Part shown: in pieces, positions 54,476 through 62,869 of the stretch | Numbering within the stretch: the stretch's first letter is position 1 | Layout: each line of letters starts with the position of its first letter | DNA from: Gemmatimonadota bacterium | GTDB taxonomy: Bacteria; Gemmatimonadota; Gemmatimonadetes; Longimicrobiales; Gaopeijiaceae | Length of the DNA: 64,000 bases | Reading direction: 5' to 3' | Assembly (NCBI GenBank): GCA_041390105.1 | Contig: JAWKQO010000003.1 | Span: 248,001-312,000 of the forward strand | Program-made: the position numbers and the translations under genes | Notes under the pieces: generated by a model | What the model was told of the DNA's origin: nothing | The model's database searches: none | Seen by the model: the letters and a program-made list of their open reading frames with translations, nothing else

Positions 54476-54844
54476 TCAGGCGGCCTGTCCGGTCAGCTGG
54501 GCGGCGACGCGCAGCAGCTCCTCGGGATTGAAGGGCTTGGTGAGATAGCGATCCACCTGCAGCTCCATCGCGCGCTGTGCATCGCTGATCCCCGTGCGCG
54601 CCGTGAGCATGATAATCGGGATCATCTGCGTGGTCGCGGTGGCCCGCAGGCGCTCTGCGACCACAAACCCATCCCCGCCCGGCATGCCGATGTCCAGCAC
54701 GATCAGATCGGGTCGCTCGCGGCGCGCGATGGCAGTGGCCTGCACGCCGTCCGACGCGAAGCACACCTGGTATCCGTTGGCTTCGAAGCGCATCTTGAGC
54801 GCCCGCAGCACGTCATGCTCGTCGTCGACGATCAGGACCTTCAT
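54476..54844 (-). CDS. Single-domain response regulator
   Basis: 122 residues. REC only: VDDEHDV acidic pair, phosphoacceptor Asp 51 in IVLDIGMPGGDGF, LTAR for the Thr switch, and YLTKPFN for the Lys. No DNA-binding or enzyme output domain, so it may act as a phosphate relay or by protein contact. It lies between the hybrid protein (20 bases upstream) and a PAS kinase (4 bases downstream). Confidence 0.9.
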   Translation of the reverse strand: MKVLIVDDEHDVLRALKMRFEANGYQVCFASDGVQATAIARRERPDLIVLDIGMPGGDGFVVAERLRATATTQMIPIIMLTARTGISDAQRAMELQVDRYLTKPFNPEELLRVAAQLTGQAA

Positions 54845-54864
54845 GGTTCGGTTCTCCGTTGGTT

Positions 54865-56751
54865 TCAGTGCGCGACGACCTGGGCGCCCTCCTCTTCAGC
54901 GCTCCAGGTGCGTCCCTCACAGATATTCCCGAGCGCGGAGAGCAACTCGGACCTGCTGTTGGGTTCCAGCCACAGCGACTCGCTTCCCTCCAGGGGCAGC
55001 TCGACCCGCTCCCTCGGAGCCAGGACGATCACGCGGCAATCGGGCTGGTGCCGACGGATGCGCCGGATGATCTGGTCCGGCGCACAGCCCGGCAGGGAGG
55101 CATCCACGACGACGGCGTCGGGCCGCACGCGACCGAGCGCGGCCATTCCGTCGAAGACGTCGGTCGCGGTCGTCACCGCCAGTGCCAGCTCCGACGTGGC
55201 CAGCACTTCCGATGTGCCGTGCCCCGCGCCCTGGACGTTCTCCAGGACCAGCACACGGGTCGGCAGATGCCGAGCGGGCGCGAACTCCAGGCGCTCGAGC
55301 GCGAAGGAGATCTCGTCATCCGGCCCGACCTCTCCGGAGGCGAACTCCACGGGCAGGGTGCGGCCCAGATGCTCGAGCACCGTGGCCTCGATGCGTTGCA
55401 GCAGGCCCTGCGAGCCGGGGCGCTCGGTCTCGCCCACGGCGAGCACCAGCGCTTCGTCGCGGGACAGGGCCACCGAATCGTCGCGCCTGCGCAAGGTGCC
55501 CGCTACGGCCGTATGCAACTCGTCCAGCAAGGTGGGCGACTTCTCCATCGCCTCGCGCCGCAGGCGGACCGCCACGTATCCGACGCGCTTGCCGTCCTGT
55601 GCCGCGGCTTGCACGTGATCGTGCAGCAGCGCCGTCAGCTCCTTGCGCGCAGAGTGGATCGGCAACGTCAGCGTGAACGTGGCCCCTTGGCCGAGCGCGC
55701 TGCTCACAGAGAGGGCACCCTCATGCAACTCGGCGATGCGGGCGGCGATCGCGAGGCCGAGGCCCGTGCCCTGGGCGCCGGGCGCATCCCGCCGGTCCAC
55801 CTGGGCGAAAGGCTCGAAGATGTGGTTCTGGTCGTCCGGGCGGATGCCCACCCCCGTGTCCTCCACCGATACCGACACGGCGTCCAGGCCGCTCTCCGCT
55901 GTGACTCGGATCCGACCGCCTTCCGGGGTGAACTTGCCGGCGTTTCCGAGCAGGTTGACCATGATCTGGATGATCTGCTGCGGATCGGCCAGGACCATGG
56001 GCAGATCGGCGGGAAGATCGACGACCAGGGTCTGCCGCTTGCGCTCAGCCTGCAGGGCGAAGTCACGCGTACAGGAGTCCACGAGTGACCAGAGGTCGGT
56101 CCGCTCGCGTCGGATGGCCGTGGTGCCGCTGTCCAACCGCTGCAGGTCCAGCGTATCGTTGATCAGGGCCGCCAGACGATCGCAATTGCGGAGCGCACTC
56201 TCCAGACAGTCCTTCTGCGTGTCGTTGATGGGACCGGGTACCCCGTCCCGCACCAGGGCCACGTACTCCCGGATGATCGCGAGCGGTGTGCGTAGCTCGT
56301 GGGACGTGGTGGCGATCAGATTGGCCTTGAAGGTCTCGAGTTCGGCCAACTTGCGTTTGTAGGTGGTGCGCTCGAGGGCGTTGCTGATCGTGCGGTGCAG
56401 CACCTCCGCGGACAGGTCGCTCTTGCTCAGGTAGTCGGCGGCCCCCTGCTTGAGCGCCTGGACCGCCAGCTTCTCGCTTCCCCGACCGGTCACCAGGATC
56501 ACGGGCGTGTCGCCCACCTGGGCCTGGATGGGCGTCAGGTTGTCGACTCCCATGCCGTCAGGAAGGGAGAGGTCCAGGAGAACCACGTGGAAGGGGTTCT
56601 CCTCGGCGGCTCGAACGCCCTCGCTCAGCGTGCGGGCATGGGTCAGGCGATATCGACACGACGAGTTGCTCAGGTCGTCCAGCATGAGCTCGACGAGCTT
56701 GGCATCCCCGGGATTGTCCTCGACCAGCAGGACATTGCACTGTCGCGACAT
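54865..56751 (-). CDS. Hybrid REC-histidine kinase with degenerate C-terminal domains
   Basis: 628 residues from ATG 56751. A REC domain (1-125, Asp 60 in VVLLDLSLPDG) comes first, then HisKA with His in TTSHELRTPLAIIREY (~165), an ATPase domain with NLLGNAGKFTPEGG, DTGVGI and GTGLGLAIAARIAELHEG. Residues ~395-515 have the look of a GGDEF-type fold without its active site, and ~520-615 a REC-like fold that keeps DAVVVDASLPG but lacks the acidic pair and the Lys. The N-terminal REC suggests phosphate input from another kinase. It is first in the five-gene run and sets its transcription start, divergent from 56990. Confidence 0.82.
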   Translation of the reverse strand: MSRQCNVLLVEDNPGDAKLVELMLDDLSNSSCRYRLTHARTLSEGVRAAEENPFHVVLLDLSLPDGMGVDNLTPIQAQVGDTPVILVTGRGSEKLAVQALKQGAADYLSKSDLSAEVLHRTISNALERTTYKRKLAELETFKANLIATTSHELRTPLAIIREYVALVRDGVPGPINDTQKDCLESALRNCDRLAALINDTLDLQRLDSGTTAIRRERTDLWSLVDSCTRDFALQAERKRQTLVVDLPADLPMVLADPQQIIQIMVNLLGNAGKFTPEGGRIRVTAESGLDAVSVSVEDTGVGIRPDDQNHIFEPFAQVDRRDAPGAQGTGLGLAIAARIAELHEGALSVSSALGQGATFTLTLPIHSARKELTALLHDHVQAAAQDGKRVGYVAVRLRREAMEKSPTLLDELHTAVAGTLRRRDDSVALSRDEALVLAVGETERPGSQGLLQRIEATVLEHLGRTLPVEFASGEVGPDDEISFALERLEFAPARHLPTRVLVLENVQGAGHGTSEVLATSELALAVTTATDVFDGMAALGRVRPDAVVVDASLPGCAPDQIIRRIRRHQPDCRVIVLAPRERVELPLEGSESLWLEPNSRSELLSALGNICEGRTWSAEEEGAQVVAH

Positions 56752-56864
56752 CGGCGGCCCCCATGGCGGTCCCGCCAATCCAGCGGGTACGCCCTTGAGG
56801 ATCGGGTCGACAGAGGGGTGAGTTGAGGCCGGATCTGCCCGAATCGGAGCCGTTCCGGGCGCCC

Positions 56865-56884
56865 GGCCCCGGGGTTCCGGGGCC
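56865..56884. other. Hairpin in the divergent region between signalling cluster and exported-enzyme operon
   Basis: GGCCCCGG (56865-56872) pairs with CCGGGGCC (56877-56884) across a GGTT loop. It lies about 105 bases before the formamidase-like start and may be part of a leader, though such GC-rich pairs also arise by chance here. Confidence 0.3.
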
Positions 56885-56989
56885 CGGGGCCAGGGGCGCT
56901 CCGGAACCGTGCGCTCCGCCGCCGGGCACCCCGGGCGCACCGCCCCCGCTGCTTGCCGCTGCCGCCGCTGGCCGAGCATCTTGACCGCC

Positions 56990-58009
56990 ATGCCCCGCAC
57001 CCTACCGCTCGTCCTCGTCGCGCTGGCCGCCGCGCCGGCCGTCGGGGCCCAGGAGACCCCCATCGTCCACCGCCTGGACGCGACCCCGCGGACGGTCGCC
57101 TGGGGGTACTACTGGGCCGAGGCCGCCCCCGTCCTCCGGATCCAGTCAGGGGACATCGTCGACGTCTCCACCATGCTGACCTCCACTCCTGAGCGTCTGG
57201 AGGCGGCCGGAGTGCCACCCGAGGAGGTCCAGCTCAACCTTCGGGACATCACCGAGGTGGTCACCGACCGAGGGCCCGGCGGGCATATCCTCACGGGCCC
57301 CGTCTACGTGGAGGGTGCCGAGCCGGGGGATGTGCTGGAGGTGCGAATCCTTTCGGTGGATCTCCCCATCCCCTATGGCTACAACGGCTGCAGCGGCTTC
57401 ATGCGGGACCTCTGCCCCGAGCAACGCACCCGCATCTTCCGTCTGGACCGGGAGCGCATGCTGGCCGAGTTCTCCCCCGGCATCCAGATCCCGCTTCGCC
57501 CCTTCTTCGGGAGCATGGGTGTGGCTCCGCCACCGGACGCCGGCCGCTGGAGCTCCGTGCCGCCCTGGGTCCATGCCGGCAACATCGACAACCGCGAGTT
57601 GGTGGCGGGCACGTCGCTCTTCATCCCCGTACACGTGCCGGGCGCTCTTTTCGAGATCGGCGACGGGCATGCGGCCCAGGGAGACGGCGAGGTGGACCAG
57701 ACCGCCATCGAGACCTCCCTGCGCGGACTCATCCAGCTCATCGTGCACAAAGGCCGGAGCATCGAATGGCCCCGAGGCGAGACCCAGACGCACTGGATCG
57801 CCATGGGTGCGGACGAGGACCTCGCGGAGGCCACGCGCATCGCGATCCGCCAGGCGACGCTGCTGATGCACGACCTCTATGGGCTCGACACGGGCGAGGC
57901 GTACCGATTGGTGAGCCTGGCCTGCGATCTACGCATCACACAGCTCGTGGACCAGAAGGTCGGCGTCCACGTCATGATTCCGAAATCCATCTTCAGCGCA
58001 GGAACCTGA
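56990..58009 (+). CDS. Exported acetamidase/formamidase-family protein
   Basis: 339 residues from ATG 56990. A signal peptide (LPLVLVALAAAPAVGAQ) precedes a FmdA_AmdA-type domain: GHILTGPVYVEGAEPGDVL, a YNGCSGFMRD segment, VHAGNIDNRELVAGTSLFIPV and GDGHAAQGDGEVDQTAIE, the metal-site signature. It would hydrolyse a short amide to ammonia and an acid, here outside the cytoplasm. Two bases separate it from the M24 peptidase gene, so the two are one operon with the FG-GAP gene. Confidence 0.85.
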   Translation: MPRTLPLVLVALAAAPAVGAQETPIVHRLDATPRTVAWGYYWAEAAPVLRIQSGDIVDVSTMLTSTPERLEAAGVPPEEVQLNLRDITEVVTDRGPGGHILTGPVYVEGAEPGDVLEVRILSVDLPIPYGYNGCSGFMRDLCPEQRTRIFRLDRERMLAEFSPGIQIPLRPFFGSMGVAPPPDAGRWSSVPPWVHAGNIDNRELVAGTSLFIPVHVPGALFEIGDGHAAQGDGEVDQTAIETSLRGLIQLIVHKGRSIEWPRGETQTHWIAMGADEDLAEATRIAIRQATLLMHDLYGLDTGEAYRLVSLACDLRITQLVDQKVGVHVMIPKSIFSAGT

Positions 58010-58011
58010 AC

Positions 58012-59301
58012 ATGATCTCTCGTCGCTCTTTCCTGGGCGTCTCTTCCGCGGCGCTGGCCGGAACCGCCTGCCAGGGCGCCGTCTCGCAGACCACCGAGCG
58101 CTCCTCCTCGTTGCCCCCGGCGATCGCCGCCCTCACGTCCGTCCGCGACCAGGCCCGGCCCATCACCCGCGAAGAGCGGGCGGGGCGCATCGAGCGAGCG
58201 CGCGGGCTCATGACCGACAACCGCATCGATGCCCTCATGCTCACGGGCGGGACGTCGTTGATGTACTTCTCCGGCATCCAGTGGGGGCTGTCCGAGCGGC
58301 TCCTGGCTCTGATCGTCCCGCGCACGGGTAGTCCCTTCGTCGTCTGTCCGTCGTTCGAAGAGGACCGCGCCCGCGAGCAGCTGGCCGACGGGCCTTTCGA
58401 CGATGCCAGTGACGTCATGACCTGGCACGAGGACCAAAGTCCCTACGCCCTGATCGCCCAGGGCCTGCGCGCACGGGGGATCGCCGCGGGCCGGGTCGGC
58501 ATCGAGGAGACTGTGCGCTTCGTGTTCTCGGACGGCGTGGCCCAAGCAGCGCCCGCGCTGGAGATCACCAGCGGCACCCCGGTGACTGCTGGCTGCCGGA
58601 TCGTGAAGGACGCGCACGAGCTGGAGCTGATGACCCTGGCCAACCACGCGACGTTGCGCGCGTACGAGGCCGCCTACAAGTCGCTGGAGGAGGGGATGAC
58701 CCAGGGCGACTTCGGCCGCCTGGTGTCGCAGGCGCACGAGCAGCAGGGCTTCAGCGGCGGGGCGAGCGTGCAGACCGGCGAGTTCTCTGCTCTGCCCCAT
58801 GGGTCGCGCACCCCCCAGGTCATCCGCGAAGGCACGATCCTGCTGATCGACGGCGGTTGCGGGGTGGAGGGCTACCGCTCGGACATGAGTCGCACCTTCG
58901 TGCTGGGGGAGCCCACCCAGAAGATGAAGGATGTCTTCGAGATCGAGTTCGCCGCCCAGTCGGCGGCACTCGCAGCGGCCCAGGTCGGCGTCCCCTGCGA
59001 GCAGGTGGACGCGGCAGCCCGCAAGGTGATCTCGGATGCCGGCTACGGGCCGGACTACACCTACTTCACCCACCGCGTGGGCCATGGCATCGGCATGGAC
59101 GGCCACGAGTGGCCCTACCTCGTGCGCGGCAACACGCTGCCACTCGCGCCCGGGATGACCTTCAGCGATGAGCCCGGCATCTACATCACCGGGGAGTTCG
59201 GCGTGCGGCTGGAGGACTGCATGTACATCACCGAGGAAGGCGCCAAGCTCTTCACGCCCCAGTCGCCGTCGTTGACCGATCCCTTCGGGAGCGTGGCATG
59301 A
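58012..59301 (+). CDS. Exported M24 Xaa-Pro aminopeptidase-like enzyme
   Basis: 429 residues from ATG 58012. ISRRSFLGVSSAALAGTAC is a twin-arginine signal ending in a lipobox, so it is probably a Tat-exported lipoprotein. The creatinase-like N-terminal domain spans ~40-190. The M24 metal site is intact in order: LLIDGGCGVEGYRSDMSRTF (two Asp), HRVGHGIGMDGHE (His), SDEPGIYI (Glu) and RLEDCMYI (Glu). It should release N-terminal residues next to proline or split a related amide in the periplasm. It overlaps the FG-GAP gene start by four bases. Confidence 0.9.
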   Translation: MISRRSFLGVSSAALAGTACQGAVSQTTERSSSLPPAIAALTSVRDQARPITREERAGRIERARGLMTDNRIDALMLTGGTSLMYFSGIQWGLSERLLALIVPRTGSPFVVCPSFEEDRAREQLADGPFDDASDVMTWHEDQSPYALIAQGLRARGIAAGRVGIEETVRFVFSDGVAQAAPALEITSGTPVTAGCRIVKDAHELELMTLANHATLRAYEAAYKSLEEGMTQGDFGRLVSQAHEQQGFSGGASVQTGEFSALPHGSRTPQVIREGTILLIDGGCGVEGYRSDMSRTFVLGEPTQKMKDVFEIEFAAQSAALAAAQVGVPCEQVDAAARKVISDAGYGPDYTYFTHRVGHGIGMDGHEWPYLVRGNTLPLAPGMTFSDEPGIYITGEFGVRLEDCMYITEEGAKLFTPQSPSLTDPFGSVA

Positions 59302-60791
59302 ACCGCGGGCGGGGAGTCGCCGCGGTCTTGTGCCTTCTGAGCGCCTGCACCGCCGAACAGGGCACCCTCCAGGACCCGGACTTCCCGCCCAGCTTCGAGT
59401 CGGTGCAACCGGAGCTGTTCTCGGCCACGGGGGCGCAACCCAACGCGTTCATCGACTTCGACAACGATGGAGACCTCGACCTGTTCGTGGGATTCCGCAA
59501 CCGGCCGGACCGTCTGTATCGCAACGACGGCGGAACCTTCACCGACGTGGCCGAGCAGGTCGGCCTGGCCAGCCCGGAAGACACCCGGGTGGCGGCCTGG
59601 GGTGACTACGACGCGGACGGCAACCTGGATGTCTACATCGGGTTCCCCGCGGGCAGCGTTCCCGACCGTATCTACCGCAACGACGGGGACGGAGCGCACT
59701 TCACGGACGTGACTGCGTCGCTGGGCATCCATGTGGAAGGCACCACGCGACAGACGTCCTGGATCGACGTCGACCGCGACGGGGACGTAGACCTGTTCGT
59801 GGCGCTGCGCGACGGACCGAATCGTCTCTACCGGAACGACGCCGGTACCTTCGTGGACATCACCGAGGCGAGCGGGATCGGAGATCCCCGCCGCACCGTT
59901 GGCGTGGCCTGGTTCGATTTCGACCAGGACGGTGATCTGGACGCGTTCGTGGCGAATCAGAACGGGGACGCGGACGGCTTCTACCGCAACGACGGAGGCC
60001 ATTTCGCGGACGTGGCTGCCGCCATGGGCATGGACGGCGGCATGCGGACCGAGGAGATCGGCGGCGTGGGCCCCGACGTGACCGACTACGACAACGACGG
60101 GGACCTCGATCTGTTCGTGGCCAACTACGGCCCGGACGCGCTGTGGCGCAACAACGGGGACGGCAGCTTCACGGAAGTGGCCCAAGGCACCGAGATGGCC
60201 GCGGACCACCACTCCACCACCTCCGCCTGGGGCGACTACGACAACGACGGTTGGCCGGACCTGTTCGTGGCGGCCTTCTTGAGCGCCGAGCCGGAGGCTC
60301 CCGACCACCTGTTCCGCAACGTCGGAGGCAGCTTCAGCGACGTGACGCCGGCGCTCGTGCTGCGAAAGGGTGCCAGCCACGGCGTTCGCTGGGCGGACTA
60401 CGACCAGGACGGCGATCTCGACCTGGCGTTGGCCAACAACGACCCGGAGGTAGGGACCCACCCGCTGCTCAAGAACACGCTTCCCACGGAGCGCGCCGGG
60501 CGTTCCATCCAGGTCCGGGTGCTGGATGCACGCGGGCACCACACGCGCGCAGGCTCGGAGGTGCGCGTCTACGAGTCCGGAACAGACCGGCTCCTCGGGG
60601 CGCGTCTGGTGGACACGGGCGGTGGGTATTGCTCCCAGGGGACGGCGCCCGTGCACCTCGGTCTGCCCGCCGGCATTGTCGCCGTGGATGTCGAGGTGAT
60701 TCTGCTCACGCCCCAGGGCCGTGTGAGCGAATGGGCACGAGGGGTCGACTTCCGCACCCTGCCAGGGCGAGTGCTGACGGTTCAGCGGTAG
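59298..60791 (+). CDS. FG-GAP/VCBS-repeat lipoprotein with ASPIC/UnbV tail
   Basis: 497 residues. A lipoprotein signal (VAAVLCLLSACTA, cysteine 17) starts it. About seven repeats follow, each with a calcium-loop core like DxDxDGDLDLFVA and a linked RLYRNDGGTFTDV block, making an integrin-type beta-propeller. The C-terminal ~120 residues (SIQVRVLDARGHHTRAGSEV onward) match the ASPIC/UnbV domain. It likely binds ligand or substrate at the surface. Third gene of the exported-enzyme operon, coupled to the M24 gene by an ATGA overlap. Confidence 0.9.
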   Translation: MNRGRGVAAVLCLLSACTAEQGTLQDPDFPPSFESVQPELFSATGAQPNAFIDFDNDGDLDLFVGFRNRPDRLYRNDGGTFTDVAEQVGLASPEDTRVAAWGDYDADGNLDVYIGFPAGSVPDRIYRNDGDGAHFTDVTASLGIHVEGTTRQTSWIDVDRDGDVDLFVALRDGPNRLYRNDAGTFVDITEASGIGDPRRTVGVAWFDFDQDGDLDAFVANQNGDADGFYRNDGGHFADVAAAMGMDGGMRTEEIGGVGPDVTDYDNDGDLDLFVANYGPDALWRNNGDGSFTEVAQGTEMAADHHSTTSAWGDYDNDGWPDLFVAAFLSAEPEAPDHLFRNVGGSFSDVTPALVLRKGASHGVRWADYDQDGDLDLALANNDPEVGTHPLLKNTLPTERAGRSIQVRVLDARGHHTRAGSEVRVYESGTDRLLGARLVDTGGGYCSQGTAPVHLGLPAGIVAVDVEVILLTPQGRVSEWARGVDFRTLPGRVLTVQR

Positions 60792-60816
60792 CGACACCGC
60801 CCCGACGTCGATCCAG

Positions 60817-60872
60817 TTGACCACCTGGGCCGAATGTCCTATTATTATTCCAAAATCAACACTATTTGGAAT
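60817..60872 (+). promoter_or_regulatory. Promoter and operator of the ArsR-like gene
   Basis: TTGACC (60817-60822) and TATTAT (60840-60845) are spaced by exactly 17 bases, a good sigma-70-type promoter, with start of transcription expected near 60852. ATTCCAAA (60847-60854) and TTTGGAAT (60865-60872) form a perfect 8-bp inverted repeat ten bases apart that covers the transcription start and reaches into the ATG at 60871. The ArsR-like protein encoded next is the expected repressor. Confidence 0.75.
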
Positions 60873-61473
60873 GACTGCGCCGCCCATGGCCTCCCGTTCC
60901 CGCTCGCCCAAGAGCACCCCTCTTTCCACCCTCGCCTCGCCCGCTCGCATCGAGCTGGTCTCGGCATTGGGAGAGGGCCCGGCGTCCGCCCGTGAGCTGG
61001 CCGATCGTCTGGGCCGCTCGGTGCAGTCGCTCTACTACCACCTCGCCCAGCTCGAGAAGGCCGGATTGGTGCGCGTCGCCGAGGAGCGCGGGGAGGGTCG
61101 GGAGCGCGAACGCGTCTTCGCGGTCGTTCCCGAGCGACTCGCGGTGCCCGCCCGCGCTACGGCTCCGAGCGAGGTGGAGGCGGCCGGCCGCGCCATTCGG
61201 GCCATGCTGCGCCTCACCGGCCGGGAGACGTCGGAGGCGCTCGCCGCCGGAGACGCGTGCACGGCCGGGTGCGAGCGCGAGCTCGTGGCGCTGCGCGGAA
61301 AGGCCCGCCTGAGCGCCCGCCAACTCGAGCGCGCCAACGCCTTGATCGAGCAGCTGGTGTCGCTGTTCCGGACTGCGAAGGCGACGCCGAGCTCCGAGCG
61401 GCTCTACGCCATCACTCTCGTGCTGACCCCGGCTCGGGACGCCAGCCCCTCCCAGAGGAGCAGAGACCCATGA
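60871..61473 (+). CDS. ArsR-family (HTH_20) transcriptional regulator
   Basis: 200 residues if translation starts at ATG 60871; ATG 60886 is a close alternative, and neither has a good ribosome site, so a short or leaderless transcript is possible. The winged helix is clear: LSTLASPARIELVSALGEGP, SARELADRLGRSVQSLYYHLAQLE and KAGLVRVAEERG. The remainder is a helical dimer region with a CTAGC segment (two cysteines near residues 130-134) that might sense a metal or redox signal; this is unproven. Overlaps the CPBP protease gene by four bases. Confidence 0.85.
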   Translation: MTAPPMASRSRSPKSTPLSTLASPARIELVSALGEGPASARELADRLGRSVQSLYYHLAQLEKAGLVRVAEERGEGRERERVFAVVPERLAVPARATAPSEVEAAGRAIRAMLRLTGRETSEALAAGDACTAGCERELVALRGKARLSARQLERANALIEQLVSLFRTAKATPSSERLYAITLVLTPARDASPSQRSRDP

Positions 61474-62231
61474 GGCCCGTCCTGCTGGACTACCTGATCA
61501 CGGCCTTGCTGCTCGTGGTCGCCCCGCTGTATGCGCGTTGGAGCTATCGGCGTTTCCAGGAGCGCGTGCGCAGCGGAGGTCCCGCCGCACGGCGGAGACA
61601 GTACCTGGGTGGCATGCTGCGCCAGTGGCTCCTCACCGCGTTGGTGATGGTCTGGTGGTTCGCAGCCGGTCGGACCCGGGAGTTGCTCGGACTGACCCTG
61701 CCCCTGGATCTCCGGTCGGTCCTCGGCATCGGCGTGACACTGGCCGGAATACTCTTCCTCTTTGCGCAGTGGCGCGCAGTGTCGGGGCTCGATCGAGCCA
61801 CCTTGGCGGGGCTGGCCGGCCATACAGACGGCGTGGCGGATCTACTCCCGCACACGCAGCCGGAGGCCTCCACGTTTCGGTGGCTCTCCTTGACGGCCGG
61901 CGTCTGCGAGGAGGTCCTGTATCGCGGCTACCTGATCGCGGTGTTGGCCGTCTTCACCGGCCTTTGGACTGCCGCGCTGCTCGCAGGCGTGGCGTTCGGG
62001 CTGGCGCATGCCTACCAGGGTCGCGCCGGCGTTCTGAAGACAGGCATCATCGGCCTGGGGGCCGCCCTTCTGTTCGTCGCCACGGGTTCGCTGCTCTGGC
62101 CGATGGCGTTGCACACGGCCATCGACCTGCACGGTGGCGCCGTGGGTCGGAAGATCCTCGAAGCCGTTGCGGCCGAGGGGGCAGCCGCCTCTGCTGCCTC
62201 CGCGGCCTCGGAGTCGCAGGTCGCCGGATAA
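61470..62231 (+). CDS. CPBP-family intramembrane protease
   Basis: 253 residues from ATG 61470, with GAGGAG nine bases upstream and inside the ArsR stop. It has about seven hydrophobic helices. The CPBP catalytic motifs are present: GVCEEVLYRGYL (Glu 147, Glu 148, Arg 152), FGLAHAYQG (His 180) and ALHTAIDL (His 215, Asp 219). CPBP proteins include CAAX-type proteases and bacteriocin self-immunity proteins; here it is more likely a membrane protease controlled by the ArsR-like regulator. C-terminus is Ala-rich and disordered. Confidence 0.88.
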   Translation: MRPVLLDYLITALLLVVAPLYARWSYRRFQERVRSGGPAARRRQYLGGMLRQWLLTALVMVWWFAAGRTRELLGLTLPLDLRSVLGIGVTLAGILFLFAQWRAVSGLDRATLAGLAGHTDGVADLLPHTQPEASTFRWLSLTAGVCEEVLYRGYLIAVLAVFTGLWTAALLAGVAFGLAHAYQGRAGVLKTGIIGLGAALLFVATGSLLWPMALHTAIDLHGGAVGRKILEAVAAEGAAASAASAASESQVAG

Positions 62232-62496
62232 GCGCCGCCGGACGCCGGCTCTTCGTCCGAGGGCACGCCACCACCCCTCGGACCCCTCAGAAACAAGCCG
62301 TCGCCGCCCTACCCAATCCGTCCCATCCAGCCATGGACATATCGGCCGCGGCGGGCTCAGGTTACCAGCACAAGTCGGCCAAATCACACATCCTCGCGCA
62401 CCTGGTGCCGCGTGAGCTTGTCGGACGTCGCCCTTGGGCGCGGCGTCCCACTCACGGCCGCTCCACCTGGGGGCGGCGCCAGCACGAGGAGGCACG

Positions 62497-62808
62497 ATGC
62501 TTCGACGGTCACTCCTTCTGGCACTTCTGGCTGCGATGACACTGACGTTCCACCGCCCACAACCGCTGCGCGCGGACCCGACCCGGTGCGCGGACTACAT
62601 CTCGGGCGGTTCGAGCTGGGCCGCCTTCGGCACGCTGATCGGAGAGTCCCTCGTCAAGAAGACGATCACGGTCAGCGCCGGCGGCTCCCTCTCGAAGTTC
62701 GGGGGAAGCGTGAGCAGCACCACCGAGGTGCAGTACTACGAGGGGACGTATTCGATGCTCGGAGGAGGCTACACGAAGGTGAACTGCGGCACCTACCAGC
62801 TGATCTGA
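62497..62808 (+). CDS. Small exported protein with two cysteines, function unknown
   Basis: 103 residues from ATG 62497, behind GAGGAGG at five bases. A signal peptide (LLLALLAAMTLTFHRPQPLRA) leaves a mature chain of about 75 residues, beta-rich and Gly/Ser/Thr-rich, with cysteines near the start (TRCADYISGG) and end (VNCGTYQLI) that could pair. No known family. It is followed by a strong hairpin and then a lipoprotein gene. Confidence 0.6.
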   Translation: MLRRSLLLALLAAMTLTFHRPQPLRADPTRCADYISGGSSWAAFGTLIGESLVKKTITVSAGGSLSKFGGSVSSTTEVQYYEGTYSMLGGGYTKVNCGTYQLI

Positions 62809-62816
62809 CACGGACC

Positions 62817-62848
62817 GGAGCGCGCCCGGCCCACGCTGGGCGCGCTCC
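62817..62848 (+). terminator. 11-bp perfect hairpin between the small exported protein and lipoprotein genes
   Basis: GGAGCGCGCCC (62817-62827) pairs with GGGCGCGCTCC (62838-62848) across a 10-base loop, starting nine bases past the stop. No T-run follows. Just beyond, GGAGCGCTCC (62860-62869) is a self-palindrome covering the ribosome site of the next gene, so an alternative fold could also affect translation. Confidence 0.6.
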
Positions 62849-62869
62849 TCAACGATCGAGGAGCGCTCC

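Noticed and set aside
60817..60870. TTG at 60817 as the start of the ArsR-like gene
   Set aside because: It coincides with the -35 box and lies before the predicted transcription start, so the coding region must begin at 60871 or 60886.
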